From NCBI GenBank assembly GCA_903884065.1, contig CAISDL010000045.1:1-64000 (forward strand): a stretch of DNA of 64,000 nt. The letters run 5' to 3'. The position numbers and the translations under genes are program-made. Origin of the DNA: an uncultured Actinomycetes bacterium. GTDB lineage: Bacteria > Actinomycetota > Actinomycetes > Mycobacteriales > Mycobacteriaceae. This document shows positions 9,343-19,439 of the stretch, one piece after another (the first letter of the stretch is position 1; each line of letters starts with the position of its first letter). The notes below the pieces were generated by a model that did not search any database, was not told the DNA's origin, and worked only from the letters and a program-made list of their open reading frames with translations.

Positions 9343-11511
9343 GTGATGAGGAATGATGACCGCATGACCGAGGCGGAGACCGAATCCCCGATAGTGGACG
9401 GCGATCGACCGGGCCGCCATTCCCCCGCGGTGCCCCCGGCGGCAACCCCCGCGGCCGTCGATGACGCACTTCCGGCGGATCGCTACCTCAACCGTGAGTT
9501 GAGCTGGCTGGACTTCAACACCCGGGTGTTGGCGCTGGCCGAAGACACCTCCATGCCGCTGTTGGAGCGGGCGAAGTTCCTGGCGATCTTCGCCTCCAAC
9601 CTCGACGAGTTCTACATGGTGCGGGTGGCGGGATTGAAGCGCCGTGACGAGATGCGGCTCTCGGTGCGGTCGGCCGACGGGTTGTCTCCGCGCGAGCAAC
9701 TGCGGGTGATCGGCGAACGCACCCAGCAGTTGGCGACCCGCCACGCGCAGGTGTTCACCGAGTCGGTCCGGCCGGGGCTGGCCGAACACGGCATCCACAT
9801 CGTCACCTGGGGCGAACTCAACGACGCCGAGCGCGGTGAGCTGTCGGCCTATTTCCACGAGCAGGTCTTCCCGGTGCTGACCCCGCTCGCCGTCGACCCG
9901 GCACACCCGTTCCCGTTCGTCAGCGGGCTCAGCCTGAACCTGGCTGTCGCGGTGCGCTCCCCCGAGGACGGCGCTCAGCGTTTCGCGCGGGTGAAGGTGC
10001 CCGACAACGTCGACCGGTTCGTCAAGCTCAAGAGCACCGGCGCCGAGGTTCACACGGTGCGCTTCCTGCCGATGGAGTCGTTGATCGCAGCTCTGCTGCC
10101 GTCGCTGTTCCCGGGCATGGAAATCGTTGAGCACCATGCCTTCCGGATCACCCGCAACGCCGATATGGACGTCGAGGACCGCGACGAGGACCTGCTCCAG
10201 GCGCTGGAACGCGAGCTCGCGCGCCGCAGGTTCGGCCCCCCGGTGCGCCTCGAGGTCTCCGACGACATGAGCGAGAACATGCTGGAGCTGTTGCTGCGTG
10301 AACTCGACGTTCATCCGGGCGACGTGGTGCAGGTTCCCGGGCTGCTGGATCTGTCGGCGCTGTGGCAGGTCTACGCCGTCGACCGGCCCGCGCTCAAGGA
10401 CCCGCCCTTCATCCCGGCCACCAACCCGGCATTCGGCGAGACCGGCAAAAGCATCTTCGCCACCCTGCGCGAGGGCGATGTCCTGCTGCACCACCCCTAC
10501 GAATCGTTCTCCACCAGCGTGCAGCGCTTCGTCGAACAGGCGGCCGCCGATCCCGATGTGCTGGCCATCAAGCAGACGCTGTACCGGACCTCCGGTGACT
10601 CACCGATCGTCAACGCCCTGATCGAGGCCGCCGATGCCGGCAAGCAGGTTGTCGCACTGGTCGAGTTGAAGGCCCGGTTCGACGAGCAGGCCAACATCAA
10701 GTGGGCACGAGCACTCGAAGACGCCGGTGTGCACGTGGTGTACGGCCTCGTCGGACTGAAGACCCACTGCAAGACCTGCCTGGTGGTCCGCCGGGAGGGG
10801 TCGACGATCCGGCGCTACTGCCACATCGGCACCGGCAACTACAACCCGAAGACCGCGCGACTGTACGAGGACGTCGGATTGCTCACGGCGGCACCCGAGC
10901 TCGGAGCCGACCTGACCGACCTGTTCAACTCGCTCACCGGCTACTCGCGCAAGGTCAGCTACCGCAACCTGTTGGTTGCTCCACGCGGAATCCGCACCGG
11001 AATCCTCGACCGCATCCATCGCGAGATCGCCGCGCACGAGCGCACCGGCAACGGCCGCATCCGGGTCAAGGCCAACGCGATCGTCGATGAGCAGATCATC
11101 GACGGCCTGTACCGGGCCTCACAGGCCGGGGTGCGGGTGGAGGTGGTGGTCCGCGGGATCTGTGCGCTGCGCCCCGGCGTGGAGGGCTTCTCGGAGAACA
11201 TCGTGGTGCGCTCGATCCTCGGCCAGTTCCTGGAACATTCGCGTGTCATGCACTTCGCGGCGATCGACGAGTTCTGGATCGGCAGCGCTGACATGATGCA
11301 CCGCAATCTCGACCGCCGGGTGGAGGTGATGGCGCAAGTCAAGGATCGACGCCTGACGGGCTATCTGGACGAGGTGTTCGAGTCGGCGATGCATCCCTCG
11401 ACGCGGTGCTGGGAACTGGGACCGGACGGAACCTGGACCGCGCAACCGCGCGATGGCCGCGAGGTCCGCGACCACCAGGTGTGGCTGATGGAAAAACACC
11501 GGCAGGGTTGA
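9343..11511 (+). CDS. ppk1: Polyphosphate kinase 1
   Basis: PPK1 reversibly transfers the gamma phosphate of ATP to inorganic polyphosphate chains. At 722 residues it has full family length. [14 protein letters not shown] and [17 protein letters not shown] mark the N-terminal domain and [12 protein letters not shown] the head domain. The two PLD-like catalytic domains carry [41 protein letters not shown] and [21 protein letters not shown] (with the phosphorylated-histidine region), then [13 protein letters not shown] near the end. The first ATG is used; the in-frame ATG at 9364 is a possible alternative. polyP links to stress response and stringent control in mycobacteria. Confidence 0.96.
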   Translation: MMRNDDRMTEAETESPIVDGDRPGRHSPAVPPAATPAAVDDALPADRYLNRELSWLDFNTRVLALAEDTSMPLLERAKFLAIFASNLDEFYMVRVAGLKRRDEMRLSVRSADGLSPREQLRVIGERTQQLATRHAQVFTESVRPGLAEHGIHIVTWGELNDAERGELSAYFHEQVFPVLTPLAVDPAHPFPFVSGLSLNLAVAVRSPEDGAQRFARVKVPDNVDRFVKLKSTGAEVHTVRFLPMESLIAALLPSLFPGMEIVEHHAFRITRNADMDVEDRDEDLLQALERELARRRFGPPVRLEVSDDMSENMLELLLRELDVHPGDVVQVPGLLDLSALWQVYAVDRPALKDPPFIPATNPAFGETGKSIFATLREGDVLLHHPYESFSTSVQRFVEQAAADPDVLAIKQTLYRTSGDSPIVNALIEAADAGKQVVALVELKARFDEQANIKWARALEDAGVHVVYGLVGLKTHCKTCLVVRREGSTIRRYCHIGTGNYNPKTARLYEDVGLLTAAPELGADLTDLFNSLTGYSRKVSYRNLLVAPRGIRTGILDRIHREIAAHERTGNGRIRVKANAIVDEQIIDGLYRASQAGVRVEVVVRGICALRPGVEGFSENIVVRSILGQFLEHSRVMHFAAIDEFWIGSADMMHRNLDRRVEVMAQVKDRRLTGYLDEVFESAMHPSTRCWELGPDGTWTAQPRDGREVRDHQVWLMEKHRQG

Positions 11512-11522
11512 GCCACCCGAGA

Positions 11523-12458
11523 ATGGCATCAACCGCGAAGAAGAAGTCCGTCGCCGAACCCATTACGGTGCATGCCGCCGGAGCGGTGCTGTGGCGGCCC
11601 GACACCGATTCCGGTGAACCTCTCATCGCCGTCATTCACCGCCCGCGCTATGACGACTGGTCGCTGCCCAAGGGCAAAATCGATCCCGGCGAGACCGAAC
11701 CGGTCGCCGCCGTGCGCGAGATCCGCGAGGAGACCGGCCAGCGGGCACATCTGGGCCGTCGACTGAGCAGGATCAGTTATCCGATTCCCATCGGCACCAA
11801 GGTCGTTCACTACTGGGCAGCGCGGGGACTGGGCGGCGACTTCGAGCCGAATCGTGAAGTGGATGAAACACTGTGGTTGCCGGTCGAGGAAGCCACCAAC
11901 CGGCTCACCTACCCGCATGACCACGCGGTCACCACCCAGTTCACCGAGAAGCCCGCCGACACCCAGACTCTGCTGATCGTCCGGCACGGCACCGCGGGTC
12001 GCAAGGCGCGCTACAAGGGCGACGACCGCAAGCGGCCGCTGGACCGTAACGGCAGAGCCCAGGCGAAATCCCTGGTGCCCCAACTGCTGGCATTCGGGGC
12101 CTCCTCGGTGTTCGCCGCCGATAGGTCGCGGTGTGTGCAGACCGTCGAGCCGCTGGCCCGAACTTTGGGCGTCCCGATCACCCTGGAGCCGAAGCTGACC
12201 GAGGAGGCCTACGCCAAGGGGCCCAAGGCCGCTCGCAAGCGCATGCTCGAGATCGCCGCACTCGGCGGCACGCCGGCGATCTGCAGCCAGGGCAGGGTCA
12301 TCCCCTACCTGATCGATTGGTGGTGCGAACGCGACGGAGTCAAGCCGGACAAGTCACGAAACCGCAAGGGCAGCACCTGGGTGCTGTCGCTGTCCGGGGG
12401 AAAGCTGGTGGCCGCCGACCACATGCCCAGCCCGCTGGCGAAGACGCCCACCAGCTGA
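11523..12458 (+). CDS. mutT1: MutT1: Nudix hydrolase fused to histidine-phosphatase domain
   Basis: The 311-residue protein has two domains. The N-terminal Nudix domain (about 10-145) carries [20 protein letters not shown], the Nudix box. A C-terminal histidine-phosphatase domain starts with [20 protein letters not shown] (RHG motif near 155). In mycobacteria MutT1 cleanses 8-oxo-GTP/8-oxo-dGTP and dinucleoside polyphosphates, the Nudix domain giving diphosphates and the second domain monophosphates. The longer frame from 11406 overlaps the end of ppk1; ATG 11523 matches the family start (MASTAKKK). It sits immediately downstream of ppk1, as Rv2985 follows Rv2984. Confidence 0.94.
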   Translation: MASTAKKKSVAEPITVHAAGAVLWRPDTDSGEPLIAVIHRPRYDDWSLPKGKIDPGETEPVAAVREIREETGQRAHLGRRLSRISYPIPIGTKVVHYWAARGLGGDFEPNREVDETLWLPVEEATNRLTYPHDHAVTTQFTEKPADTQTLLIVRHGTAGRKARYKGDDRKRPLDRNGRAQAKSLVPQLLAFGASSVFAADRSRCVQTVEPLARTLGVPITLEPKLTEEAYAKGPKAARKRMLEIAALGGTPAICSQGRVIPYLIDWWCERDGVKPDKSRNRKGSTWVLSLSGGKLVAADHMPSPLAKTPTS

Positions 12459-12478
12459 AACCGGAAACCCCCCCAAAC

Positions 12479-12518
12479 ACGAACACGCCGCGGACCATTC
12501 GGTCCGCGGCGTGTTCGT
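12479..12518. terminator. Bidirectional hairpin between mutT1 and hupB
   Basis: An 18-bp perfect stem (acgaacacgccgcggacc at 12479-12496 and its complement at 12501-12518) closes a 4-base attc loop. It lies between the convergent stops of mutT1 and hupB, so it can end transcription from both sides. No long U-tract is present, which is common for mycobacterial terminators. Confidence 0.85.
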
Positions 12519-12526
12519 CGGGGAGG

Positions 12527-13231
12527 TTAGCGACGACCCTTGGCCGGAGCCTTCTTCGCCGGAGCCTTCTTGACGGCCACCTTCTTGACGACGACCTTCT
12601 TGGCCGGAGCCTTCTTGACGGCCACCTTCTTGACGACGACCTTCTTGGCCGGAGCCTTCTTGACGACGACCTTCTTGGCCGGTGCCTTCTTGACGACGAC
12701 CTTCTTGGCCGGAGCCTTCTTGACGACGACCTTCTTGGCCGGAGCCTTCTTGACCGCCACCTTCTTGACGACGACCTTCTTGGCCGGAGCCTTCTTGACG
12801 ACGACCTTCTTGGCCGGAGCCTTCTTGACGGCCACCTTCTTGACGACGGCCTTCTTGACGGCGGCCTTCTTGACTGCCTTCTTCACAACAGCCTTCCTCA
12901 CTGCGCCACCGACGGCGCCTCTCTTGACAGCGGGTCCTTCAGCCGGGAGTTTTTGTGCACCAGAGACAATTGCCTTGAACTGCGCACCGGGACGGAACGC
13001 GGGAACGGACGTGGGCTTGACGCGCACCGTCTCTCCGGTCCGCGGGTTACGCGCAACACGAGCGGCGCGACGGCGACGCTCGAACACACCGAAACCGGTG
13101 ATGGTTACGCTGTCGCCCTTCTGCACAGCACGAACGATGGCGTCGACCAGGTGCTCAACGGCTCTGGTCGCGGAAGCGCGATCGGTGTCCAGCTTCTCCG
13201 TGAGAACCTCGATCAACTCTGCTTTGTTCAT
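12527..13231 (-). CDS. hupB: Histone-like DNA-binding protein HU with lysine-rich tail
   Basis: The first ~90 residues form an HU domain: [34 protein letters not shown], then [20 protein letters not shown] and [13 protein letters not shown]. After residue ~100 the chain becomes a [14 protein letters not shown] repeat tail to residue 234, the eukaryotic H1-like extension specific to actinobacterial HU (HupB, Hlp). It compacts the nucleoid and is implicated in iron homeostasis and adhesion. The DNA of the tail (about 12535-12860) is itself a near-identical ~30-bp direct repeat, prone to length change. The gene is convergent with mutT1 and shares strand with leuD-leuC, as Rv2986c does. Confidence 0.96.
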   Translation of the reverse strand: MNKAELIEVLTEKLDTDRASATRAVEHLVDAIVRAVQKGDSVTITGFGVFERRRRAARVARNPRTGETVRVKPTSVPAFRPGAQFKAIVSGAQKLPAEGPAVKRGAVGGAVRKAVVKKAVKKAAVKKAVVKKVAVKKAPAKKVVVKKAPAKKVVVKKVAVKKAPAKKVVVKKAPAKKVVVKKAPAKKVVVKKAPAKKVVVKKVAVKKAPAKKVVVKKVAVKKAPAKKAPAKGRR

Positions 13232-13429
13232 TCAAATCCTCCGAAACAGTGGTCCACGCTGGACCGACTGGGCAATACGGTAAACCTTCGGAGCTCAAAT
13301 ATCCATGAGCCACGCGCATTTACAGCAAAACGGGTCGCAGCGGCACCCAAAACAGTTGCCGCCCTTGAACCCCGGATCAATGACCGGCAACTGCGCTGCC
13401 CGGCACAGTATCTGCCAGTTGCCGAGCGG

Positions 13430-14026
13430 TCAGGAGGCGGCAGTGATGCGAGGTTTCCAGCTGGGCCGAGTTGCCTCGAAAGCCGTTATCTGGGCCTCTT
13501 TTCGCAGCGTGAGGCCGATATCGTCAAGGCCCTCGAGCAGTCGCCAGGCCGTATAGTCGTCAATGCTGAACGGCACCACCGCCGTTGCCGCCGAGATGGT
13601 CCGATCGCGAAGATTGACAGTGATTTCCAGACCAGGTTGCTCCTCGATCAGCTTCCACAACAATTCGACATCGTCCTGGGCCACCTCAGCGGCCAGTAAT
13701 CCGGCCTTGCCGGCGTTTCCACGGAAGATGTCGGCGAATCGAGACGAAATGACCACGCGGAAGCCGTAGTCCATCAGCGCCCAGACCGCGTGCTCGCGCG
13801 AGGATCCGGTTCCGAAATCCGGTCCGGCCACCAACACCGAACCCCGGTCGAACGGACTCTGATTGAGAATGAACGACGGATCGTTGCGCCACGCGGCGAA
13901 CAGTCCGTCCTCGAAGCCGGTCCGGGAGACCCGCTTGAGGTACTCCGCGGGGATGATCTGGTCGGTGTCGACATTGGATCGGCGCAGCGGAACACCGATT
14001 CCGGTGTGGGTACCGAAAGCCTCCAT
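13430..14026 (-). CDS. leuD: 3-isopropylmalate dehydratase small subunit
   Basis: LeuD pairs with LeuC to isomerise 2- to 3-isopropylmalate in leucine synthesis. The 198 residues have the small-subunit swivel fold: [20 protein letters not shown] near the N-terminus, [17 protein letters not shown] (substrate-binding Ser/Arg loop), [20 protein letters not shown], and [18 protein letters not shown]. It lies 21 bp downstream of the leuC stop and should be in one transcript with it. Confidence 0.96.
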   Translation of the reverse strand: MEAFGTHTGIGVPLRRSNVDTDQIIPAEYLKRVSRTGFEDGLFAAWRNDPSFILNQSPFDRGSVLVAGPDFGTGSSREHAVWALMDYGFRVVISSRFADIFRGNAGKAGLLAAEVAQDDVELLWKLIEEQPGLEITVNLRDRTISAATAVVPFSIDDYTAWRLLEGLDDIGLTLRKEAQITAFEATRPSWKPRITAAS

Positions 14027-14047
14027 GGCGTTGTCTTCCTTCCGGTT

Positions 14048-15490
14048 TCAGCTGTGTAGGTCGGCGGGCGATGCGAACCGGCCACGTACCGCGGTGGCCG
14101 CGGCGACGTCCGGCGAGACCAGATGGGTGCGGCCGCCCTTGCCCTGCCGCCCCTCGAAATTGCGATTGGACGTCGATGCGCAGCGTTCACCGGGCGCCAA
14201 CTGGTCGGGGTTCATGCCAAGACACATCGAACATCCGGCGAGCCGCCAGTCGGCGCCCGCAGCGGTGAAGATCTCGCCGAGGCCTTCGGCTTCGGCCTGT
14301 GCGCGCACCTTCATCGAGCCGGGAACGATCAGCATCCGAACGCCGTCGGCCACTTTTCGGCCGCGCAGCACGTCGGCCACGGCCCGCAGGTCCTCGATGC
14401 GCCCGTTGGTGCAGGAGCCCACGAAAACGGCGTCGACGGGGATATCGCGCATCGGCGTTCCGGGCCGAAGGTCCATGTAGGCCAACGCCTTCTCGGCCGC
14501 CTGGCGTTCGGCGTCACCGCCCATCAGTTCGGGATCGGGGACCGCGTCGGCCAGCGGAACGCCCTGCCCCGGGTTGGTGCCCCAGGTCACGAAGGGACTC
14601 AGAGTCGCGGCATCGATGTGGACCTCGGCGTCGAATTGCGCACCCTCGTCGGTAGCCAGCCGCTCCCAGTAGGCAACAGCGGCATCCCACTCCGCACCGG
14701 TCGGCGCGTAGGGGCGGCCGCGCAGGTACTCATAGGTCGTCTCGTCGGGTGCCACCATCCCGGCGCGCGCGCCGGCCTCGATGCTCATGTTGCAGATCGT
14801 CATCCGGGCCTCCATCGACAGCGATTCGATGGTGCTGCCGCGATATTCGATGACGTACCCCTGTCCGCCACCGGTGCCGATCTTGGCTATCACGGCCAGG
14901 ATGATGTCCTTGGCGGTCACACCCGCGGGCAGTCGCCCGTCGACATTGATCGCCATCGTCTTGAAGGGCCGCAGCGCCAGCGTCTGGGTTGCCAGCACAT
15001 GTTCCACCTCCGAGGTGCCGATGCCCATGGCGAGCGCACCGAACGCGCCGTGGGTCGAGGTGTGACTGTCCCCGCACACGATGGTCATCCCCGGCTGGGT
15101 CAATCCCAGTTGCGGCCCGACCACGTGCACGATGCCCTGCTCCGGATCCCCCATGGGATGAGACCGAATGCCGAATTCCGCACAGTTGCGGCGCAATGTC
15201 TCGACCTGGATCCGGGAAACCGGATCGGCGATCGGCTTGTCGATGTCGACCGTCGGGACATTGTGGTCCTCGGTGGCCAGCGTGAGATCGGGCCGGCGTA
15301 CCGGACGGCCCGCCAGTCGCAGTCCGTCGAACGCCTGCGGGCTGGTGACTTCGTGGATCAGGTGCAGGTCGATGTAGATCAGGTCGGGCTCGCGGGCCGC
15401 GCCGGTGCCCGGCCCGGCGACGACGACGTGGTCGGCCCACACCTTCTCAGCGAGGGTGCGGGGCGAGTCGGAATCAGTCATTGCACTCAT
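14048..15490 (-). CDS. leuC: 3-isopropylmalate dehydratase large subunit
   Basis: The large subunit carries the [4Fe-4S] cluster of isopropylmalate isomerase. Cluster ligands are seen in [15 protein letters not shown] and in [11 protein letters not shown], with [30 protein letters not shown] upstream. The frame is open further back to 15829, but that part is antisense to the regulator gene. I chose ATG 15490 (MSAMTDSD), preceded by GAGAGTGAG; the second ATG at 15481 is possible. This gives 480 residues, the usual length. The leader faces the divergent IclR-type gene with an operator-like palindrome between them. Confidence 0.95.
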   Translation of the reverse strand: MSAMTDSDSPRTLAEKVWADHVVVAGPGTGAAREPDLIYIDLHLIHEVTSPQAFDGLRLAGRPVRRPDLTLATEDHNVPTVDIDKPIADPVSRIQVETLRRNCAEFGIRSHPMGDPEQGIVHVVGPQLGLTQPGMTIVCGDSHTSTHGAFGALAMGIGTSEVEHVLATQTLALRPFKTMAINVDGRLPAGVTAKDIILAVIAKIGTGGGQGYVIEYRGSTIESLSMEARMTICNMSIEAGARAGMVAPDETTYEYLRGRPYAPTGAEWDAAVAYWERLATDEGAQFDAEVHIDAATLSPFVTWGTNPGQGVPLADAVPDPELMGGDAERQAAEKALAYMDLRPGTPMRDIPVDAVFVGSCTNGRIEDLRAVADVLRGRKVADGVRMLIVPGSMKVRAQAEAEGLGEIFTAAGADWRLAGCSMCLGMNPDQLAPGERCASTSNRNFEGRQGKGGRTHLVSPDVAAATAVRGRFASPADLHS

Positions 15491-15517
15491 CTCACTCTCG
15501 GCGGCGCGGCCGCCGCT

Positions 15518-15534
15518 GTCCCACATCGTGGGAC
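15518..15534. promoter_or_regulatory. Palindromic operator candidate between leuC and IclR regulator
   Basis: GTCCCAC-atc-GTGGGAC is a perfect 7-bp inverted repeat with a 3-base centre, placed in the 58-bp gap between the divergent leuC and regulator starts. IclR proteins bind short palindromes as dimers of dimers, and homologous regulators (LtbR, NdgR) control leuCD in related actinobacteria. A second, weaker repeat (tctc-gatat-gaga, 15542-15554) overlaps the regulator start codon. Confidence 0.65.
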
Positions 15535-15548
15535 GATAGTATCTCGAT

Positions 15549-16250
15549 ATGAGACAGGATAGCGGCATCGGCGTGCTCGACAAAGCGGTGGAGGTGCTGC
15601 GCGCGATCGCCGAGTCTCCCTGCGGGCTGGCCGATCTCTGCGCGCGCACCGGCCTGCCCCGGGCCACCGCGCACCGGCTGGCCGCCGGACTGGAGTCGCA
15701 CCGGCTTCTCGCCCGCGACAACGCGGGGCGCTGGCGGCTCGGCCCGGCGTTGAGCGAATTATCGGCCGCGGTCGCCGATCCCCTGCTCGCCGCGGGGGCA
15801 GCCGTTCTGCCGGGGCTGCGCGAAACCACCGGCGAGAGCGTGCAGCTCTACCGGCGGGAGGGCACCACCCGGGTCTGTGTCGTCGCGCTGGAACCGCCTG
15901 CGGGCCTTCGCGATACCGTCCCGGTGGGAGCCCGCCTGCCGATGACGGCGGGCTCAGGGGCCCGGGTACTGCTGGCGTACAGCGATCCCGCGACGCAGCG
16001 GGCGGTTCTGCCGTCGGCGGTGTTCACCGAACGCACCCTGGCCGATGTACGCCGCCGCGGCTGGGCCCAGAGTGCAGCCGAGCGTGAACCCGGCGTCGCG
16101 AGCATCTCGGCCCCGGTGCGCGATCGCGCCGGTGAGGTGGTGGCCGCCGTGTCCGTCTCCGGCCCGATCGACCGGATGGGCCGACGCCCCGGCGCCCGCT
16201 GGGCCGCCGATCTCCTGGCCGCCGCCGAAGAACTGACCCAGCGGCTCTAG
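15549..16250 (+). CDS. IclR-family regulator, LtbR/NdgR type
   Basis: The 233-residue protein has an N-terminal winged helix ([20 protein letters not shown], then [20 protein letters not shown] as the recognition helix) and a C-terminal IclR effector domain ([54 protein letters not shown]). It is divergent from leuCD by 58 bp and equals M. tuberculosis Rv2989 in position. Corynebacterium LtbR represses leuCD and leuB, and Streptomyces NdgR acts on the same genes, so control of leucine synthesis is the likely role; the effector is unknown. Confidence 0.88.
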   Translation: MRQDSGIGVLDKAVEVLRAIAESPCGLADLCARTGLPRATAHRLAAGLESHRLLARDNAGRWRLGPALSELSAAVADPLLAAGAAVLPGLRETTGESVQLYRREGTTRVCVVALEPPAGLRDTVPVGARLPMTAGSGARVLLAYSDPATQRAVLPSAVFTERTLADVRRRGWAQSAAEREPGVASISAPVRDRAGEVVAAVSVSGPIDRMGRRPGARWAADLLAAAEELTQRL

Positions 16251-16339
16251 CCGTCGAGACCGTCTCCAGATCGCCGTTCGGCGTACAAATGCGATCTGTG
16301 CGCATGTTCGCCGGCACCGGGCTGCCACACTGGACAGCC

Positions 16340-16837
16340 ATGGGAAACAACCAGCGCACCCAGATCGTGATGTCCGACGAGGAGATCGTCGACTTCGTGG
16401 CCCGCAGTCGCACCGGGACCATGGCCACCGTCGGACCCGACGGCCAGCCCCATCTTGTGGCGATGTGGTACGGCGTCGTCGACGGCGAGATCTGGATTGA
16501 GACGAAGGTCAAATCGCAGAAGGTCGTCAACATCCGCCGAAATCCCAGGGTCAGTTTCATGATCGAGGACGGCATGACCTACGACTCGCTGATCGGGGTC
16601 TCTTTCGAGGGGGTCGCCGAGATCCACGACGATCCCGACACCATCTTCGCGGTGGGTGTCAGCGTCTGGGAGCGCTACAACGGCCCCTACACCGAGGATC
16701 TCAAGCCCGCGGTCGACATGATGATGAACAAGCGTGTGGCCGTGCGAATCCGCCCGCACCGCGTGCGGTCCTGGGACCATCGCAAGCTGCGCCTGCCGGC
16801 GATGCCGGTGGCCGGATCGACGGCGACCGCGCAGTAA
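16340..16837 (+). CDS. PPOX-class F420/flavin-binding protein
   Basis: The 165-residue protein is a split-barrel of the pyridoxamine-phosphate-oxidase-like class. It opens with IVMSDEEIVDFVARSRTG, then TMATVGPDGQPHLVAMWYGV, EIWIETKVKSQKVVNIRRNP, VSFMIEDGMTYDSLIGVSFE, and ends RVRSWDHRKLRLP. Homologues at this locus (Rv2991) bind F420 or flavin and are candidate reductases with unknown substrate. I chose ATG 16340 over 16289, since GGACAG precedes it and the family starts here. Confidence 0.85.
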   Translation: MGNNQRTQIVMSDEEIVDFVARSRTGTMATVGPDGQPHLVAMWYGVVDGEIWIETKVKSQKVVNIRRNPRVSFMIEDGMTYDSLIGVSFEGVAEIHDDPDTIFAVGVSVWERYNGPYTEDLKPAVDMMMNKRVAVRIRPHRVRSWDHRKLRLPAMPVAGSTATAQ

Positions 16838-16861
16838 AAAACCCGGCCACAACGGGCCGGG
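16836..16861 (-). terminator. Terminator downstream of the two tRNA genes
   Basis: Read on the minus strand, a CCCGGCC/GGCCGGG stem with a 6-base loop is followed by TTTTTT (the run of A at 16836-16841). It lies 8 bp after tRNA-Glu and is a classical intrinsic terminator for the tRNA-Gln/tRNA-Glu transcript. It also lies at the 3' end of the convergent gene at 16340. Confidence 0.8.
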
Positions 16862-16869
16862 CGAAAACG

Positions 16870-16942
16870 TACCCCCGATGGGATTCGAACCCACGCTACC
16901 GCCGTGAGAGGGCGGCGTCCTAGGCCGCTAGACGACGGGGGC
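16870..16942 (-). tRNA. tRNA-Glu, anticodon CTC
   Basis: The 73-base minus-strand sequence folds as a cloverleaf. The acceptor GCCCCCG pairs with CGGGGGT (G1-T72 wobble), the anticodon stem is GCCGC/GCGGC-like with loop CTCTCAC giving CTC, and the T-arm has GTGGGTTCGAATCCCA. No CCA is encoded; the discriminator base is A. It lies close to gltX, whose product charges it. Confidence 0.95.
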
Positions 16943-17022
16943 TAGAACGTCAGAAAGCATAACCGAACCTCAAGAGCGGACATAATTGCCGCCTCGGACC
17001 TGCAGCCGGGCCGCAAGATTGG

Positions 17023-17094
17023 CTGGGGTACCAGGACTCGAACCTAGAATGGCTGAACCAGAATCAGCTGTGTTGCCAATTACACCATACCCCA
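17023..17094 (-). tRNA. tRNA-Gln, anticodon CTG
   Basis: The 72-base sequence has acceptor TGGGGTA pairing with TACCCCA, anticodon loop TTCTGGT (CTG) in a GCTGA/TCAGC stem, and T-loop GGTTCGAGTCC. The discriminator is G, and CCA is encoded directly after (17022-17020). In mycobacteria Gln-tRNA is made by mischarging with Glu (non-discriminating GltX) and amidation by GatCAB; all these components are in this window. Confidence 0.95.
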
Positions 17095-17157
17095 TCGGCA
17101 CCCATAACAGCTGGTCAGAACCAACTACTCAGAGTCCGCGGAACAACGCAGTGCAGA

Positions 17158-18630
17158 TTACCAAAGATTTCGGGCTGCACCGTCGCGGGCCTCCCGCAGC
17201 CGATGCACGCTGCGGTCGCGGCCCAGCAATTCCATCGACTCGTACAGCGGCGGGCTGACGGCCGCACCGGTCACCGCGACCCGGAGGGGACCGAAAGCCT
17301 TGCGCGGCTTGAGCCCCAGCCCGTCGATCAGCGCGCCCTTGAGTGCCTCCTCGATCGACAACGCCGTCCATTCGGGCAAGCCGTCGAGCGCACCGAGCGC
17401 GGAGTCGAGCACGTCGACCGCATCACCGGTGAGTTCCTTGGCGCCGGCCTTCGGATCGATCGCGTAGACGCCGTCGTTGAGGAATTTCAGCAATTCCCAG
17501 CCGTCGGAGAGCACCACGACGCGCGTCTGCACGAGTCCGGCGGCCGTCGCGAAGCCGTCGGCGTTAAGCCCGGTGTCGTGTCCATGGGCGTCGAAGAAGT
17601 CGCGCAGCCGGACGGCGAACTCCGCGGGCTCGAGCATCCGGATGTGCTCGGCGTTGATCGCGTCGGCCTTCTTCTGATCGAACCGGGCCGGGTTGGAGTT
17701 GACGTCGATGACGTCGAAGGCACGCACCATCTCCGGCAGAGTGAAGACGTCGCGGTCGTCGGCGATGCCCCAGCCCAGTAACGCCAGGTAGTTGAGCAGC
17801 CCCTCGGGCAGGAACCCGCGTTCGCGGTGCAGGAACAGGTTTGACTGCGGATCGCGTTTGGACAGCTTCTTGGTCCCGTCGCCGAGAACTGTTGGCAGAT
17901 GGGCATATTCGGGGATCACCTCCCCCACCCCGATCCTGATCAGCGCACGGTGCAGCGCGATCTGCCGCGGCGTCGACGGCAGCAGATCCTCCCCGCGCAG
18001 GACGTGGGTGATCCGCATGAGCGCGTCGTCGACCGGGTTGACCAAGGTGTACAGGGGGTCGCCGGATGCGCGGGTCAGCGCGAAATCCGGGACCGTGCCC
18101 GCCCCGAACGTCGTCTCCCCGCGCACCAGGTCACCCCAGGTGATGTCCTCCTCGGGCATCCGCAGTCGCAGCACCGGCTTGCGCCCGGCGGCGGCGAAGT
18201 CCGCGCGCTGGGCGTCGGTGAGGTCGCGGTCGAAGTTGTCGTAGCCCAGTTTGGGGTTGCGTCCGGCGGCGAGGTGGCGAGCCTCGACCTCCTCGGGGGT
18301 GGAGTAGGCGGGGTAGGCCTCGCCGGATTCCACGAGCCTGTCGATGACGTCGCGGTAGAGTTCGCCGCGCTGAGATTGACGGTAAGGGCTATGCGGCCCA
18401 CCGACTTCCGGGCCCTCGTCCCAGTCCAGGCCCAGCCAGCGCAGCGCCTCCAGGATTGCGGTGTAGCTCTCCTCGGAGTCACGGGCGGCGTCGGTGTCCT
18501 CGATGCGGAACACGAAGGTGCCCCCCGTGTGCCGGGCGTAGGCCCAGTTGAACAGCGCGGTGCGGACCAGCCCGACGTGGGGTGTGCCGGTGGGCGACGG
18601 GCAGAACCTCACGCGCACAGGGTGGGTCAT
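17158..18630 (-). CDS. gltX: Glutamyl-tRNA synthetase
   Basis: Class I synthetase of 490 residues that loads glutamate on tRNA-Glu, and in this lineage also on tRNA-Gln. [20 protein letters not shown] holds the HIGH-like motif, [16 protein letters not shown] follows, and [13 protein letters not shown] is the KMSKS counterpart. The ATG at 18630 fits the family N-terminus ([13 protein letters not shown]) and overlaps the upstream gene's stop by 4 bases (ATGA). The longer open frame to 19044 is antisense or out-of-frame sequence of that gene. Confidence 0.95.
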   Translation of the reverse strand: MTHPVRVRFCPSPTGTPHVGLVRTALFNWAYARHTGGTFVFRIEDTDAARDSEESYTAILEALRWLGLDWDEGPEVGGPHSPYRQSQRGELYRDVIDRLVESGEAYPAYSTPEEVEARHLAAGRNPKLGYDNFDRDLTDAQRADFAAAGRKPVLRLRMPEEDITWGDLVRGETTFGAGTVPDFALTRASGDPLYTLVNPVDDALMRITHVLRGEDLLPSTPRQIALHRALIRIGVGEVIPEYAHLPTVLGDGTKKLSKRDPQSNLFLHRERGFLPEGLLNYLALLGWGIADDRDVFTLPEMVRAFDVIDVNSNPARFDQKKADAINAEHIRMLEPAEFAVRLRDFFDAHGHDTGLNADGFATAAGLVQTRVVVLSDGWELLKFLNDGVYAIDPKAGAKELTGDAVDVLDSALGALDGLPEWTALSIEEALKGALIDGLGLKPRKAFGPLRVAVTGAAVSPPLYESMELLGRDRSVHRLREARDGAARNLW

Positions 18631-19406
18631 CGGACACCTTTCCGGACGACGGGGTTGGTCAGGGTTCCGATGCCTTCGATGGTGACGCTGACGGTGTCGC
18701 CGTCCTCCAGGGGACCGACGCCTTCCGGGGTGCCCGTGAGGATGAGGTCCCCGGGCAGCAGAGTCATCACCGCGCTCATCCATTCGATGATGGCGCCGAT
18801 GTCGTGGATCATCAGCGAGGTCCGGCTGCGTTGGCGCACTTGGCCGTTGACCTCGGTGCGGATCTCCAGATCCGAGGGGTCGAGGCCGGTGACGATCCAC
18901 GGGCCGACCGGACAGAAGGTGTCGTGACCCTTGGCGCGCATCCACTGCCCGTCGGCCTTCTGCTGATCGCGCGCCGAGACGTCGTTGGCGATGGTGTAGC
19001 CGAGGATGACGTCGGCGGCTTTGGCGGCGGGCACGTCCTTGCACGGCCGGCCTATCACCGCGGCGAGTTCGCCCTCGTGATGTACCGGGGAAGCGTTGGC
19101 GGGCAGTTGAATCGGCACGTTCGGTCCGATGATGGCGGTGTTGGGCTTGAGGAAGATCACCGGATCCTCGGGCGCCTCACCGCCCATCTCCTCGATGTGG
19201 GCGGCGTAGTTCTTGCCCATGCACACCACCTTGCTGGCGAGGATGGGGGCCAGCAGTCGGACGTCGGCCAGCGGCCAGGACCGTCCGGTGAAGGTGGGGG
19301 TGCCGAACGGGTGCTCGTCGATCTCCCGGACGACGGCGGCACCGCCCTCTCCCTCGATGCTGACGAAGAAGACCCCGTCGGGGCTGGCGATACGACCCAG
19401 GCGCAT
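18627..19406 (-). CDS. Fumarylacetoacetate-hydrolase-family protein
   Basis: A 259-residue FAH-fold enzyme. [18 protein letters not shown] and [14 protein letters not shown] near residues 60-85 are followed by [19 protein letters not shown] with metal-binding Glu residues, [28 protein letters not shown] and [15 protein letters not shown]. Such enzymes hydrolyse or decarboxylate 2-oxo/acylpyruvate-type compounds, often in aromatic degradation; the substrate here is unknown. Start ATG 19406 (MRLGRIAS) is the family start. It is translationally coupled to gltX, as Rv2993c is to Rv2992c. Confidence 0.88.
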   Translation of the reverse strand: MRLGRIASPDGVFFVSIEGEGGAAVVREIDEHPFGTPTFTGRSWPLADVRLLAPILASKVVCMGKNYAAHIEEMGGEAPEDPVIFLKPNTAIIGPNVPIQLPANASPVHHEGELAAVIGRPCKDVPAAKAADVILGYTIANDVSARDQQKADGQWMRAKGHDTFCPVGPWIVTGLDPSDLEIRTEVNGQVRQRSRTSLMIHDIGAIIEWMSAVMTLLPGDLILTGTPEGVGPLEDGDTVSVTIEGIGTLTNPVVRKGVR

Positions 19407-19439
19407 TCGTGACAGCGTAGTGGCTGGGATCATGGGCCG

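Noticed and set aside
12535..12860. CRISPR-like periodicity in the hupB tail
   Set aside because: The repeat encodes the lysine-rich tail in frame and has no spacers.
14048..15829. 593-codon version of LeuC starting at 15829
   Set aside because: The extra 113 codons are antisense to the IclR-type gene and lack family similarity; ATG 15490 has a ribosome binding site.
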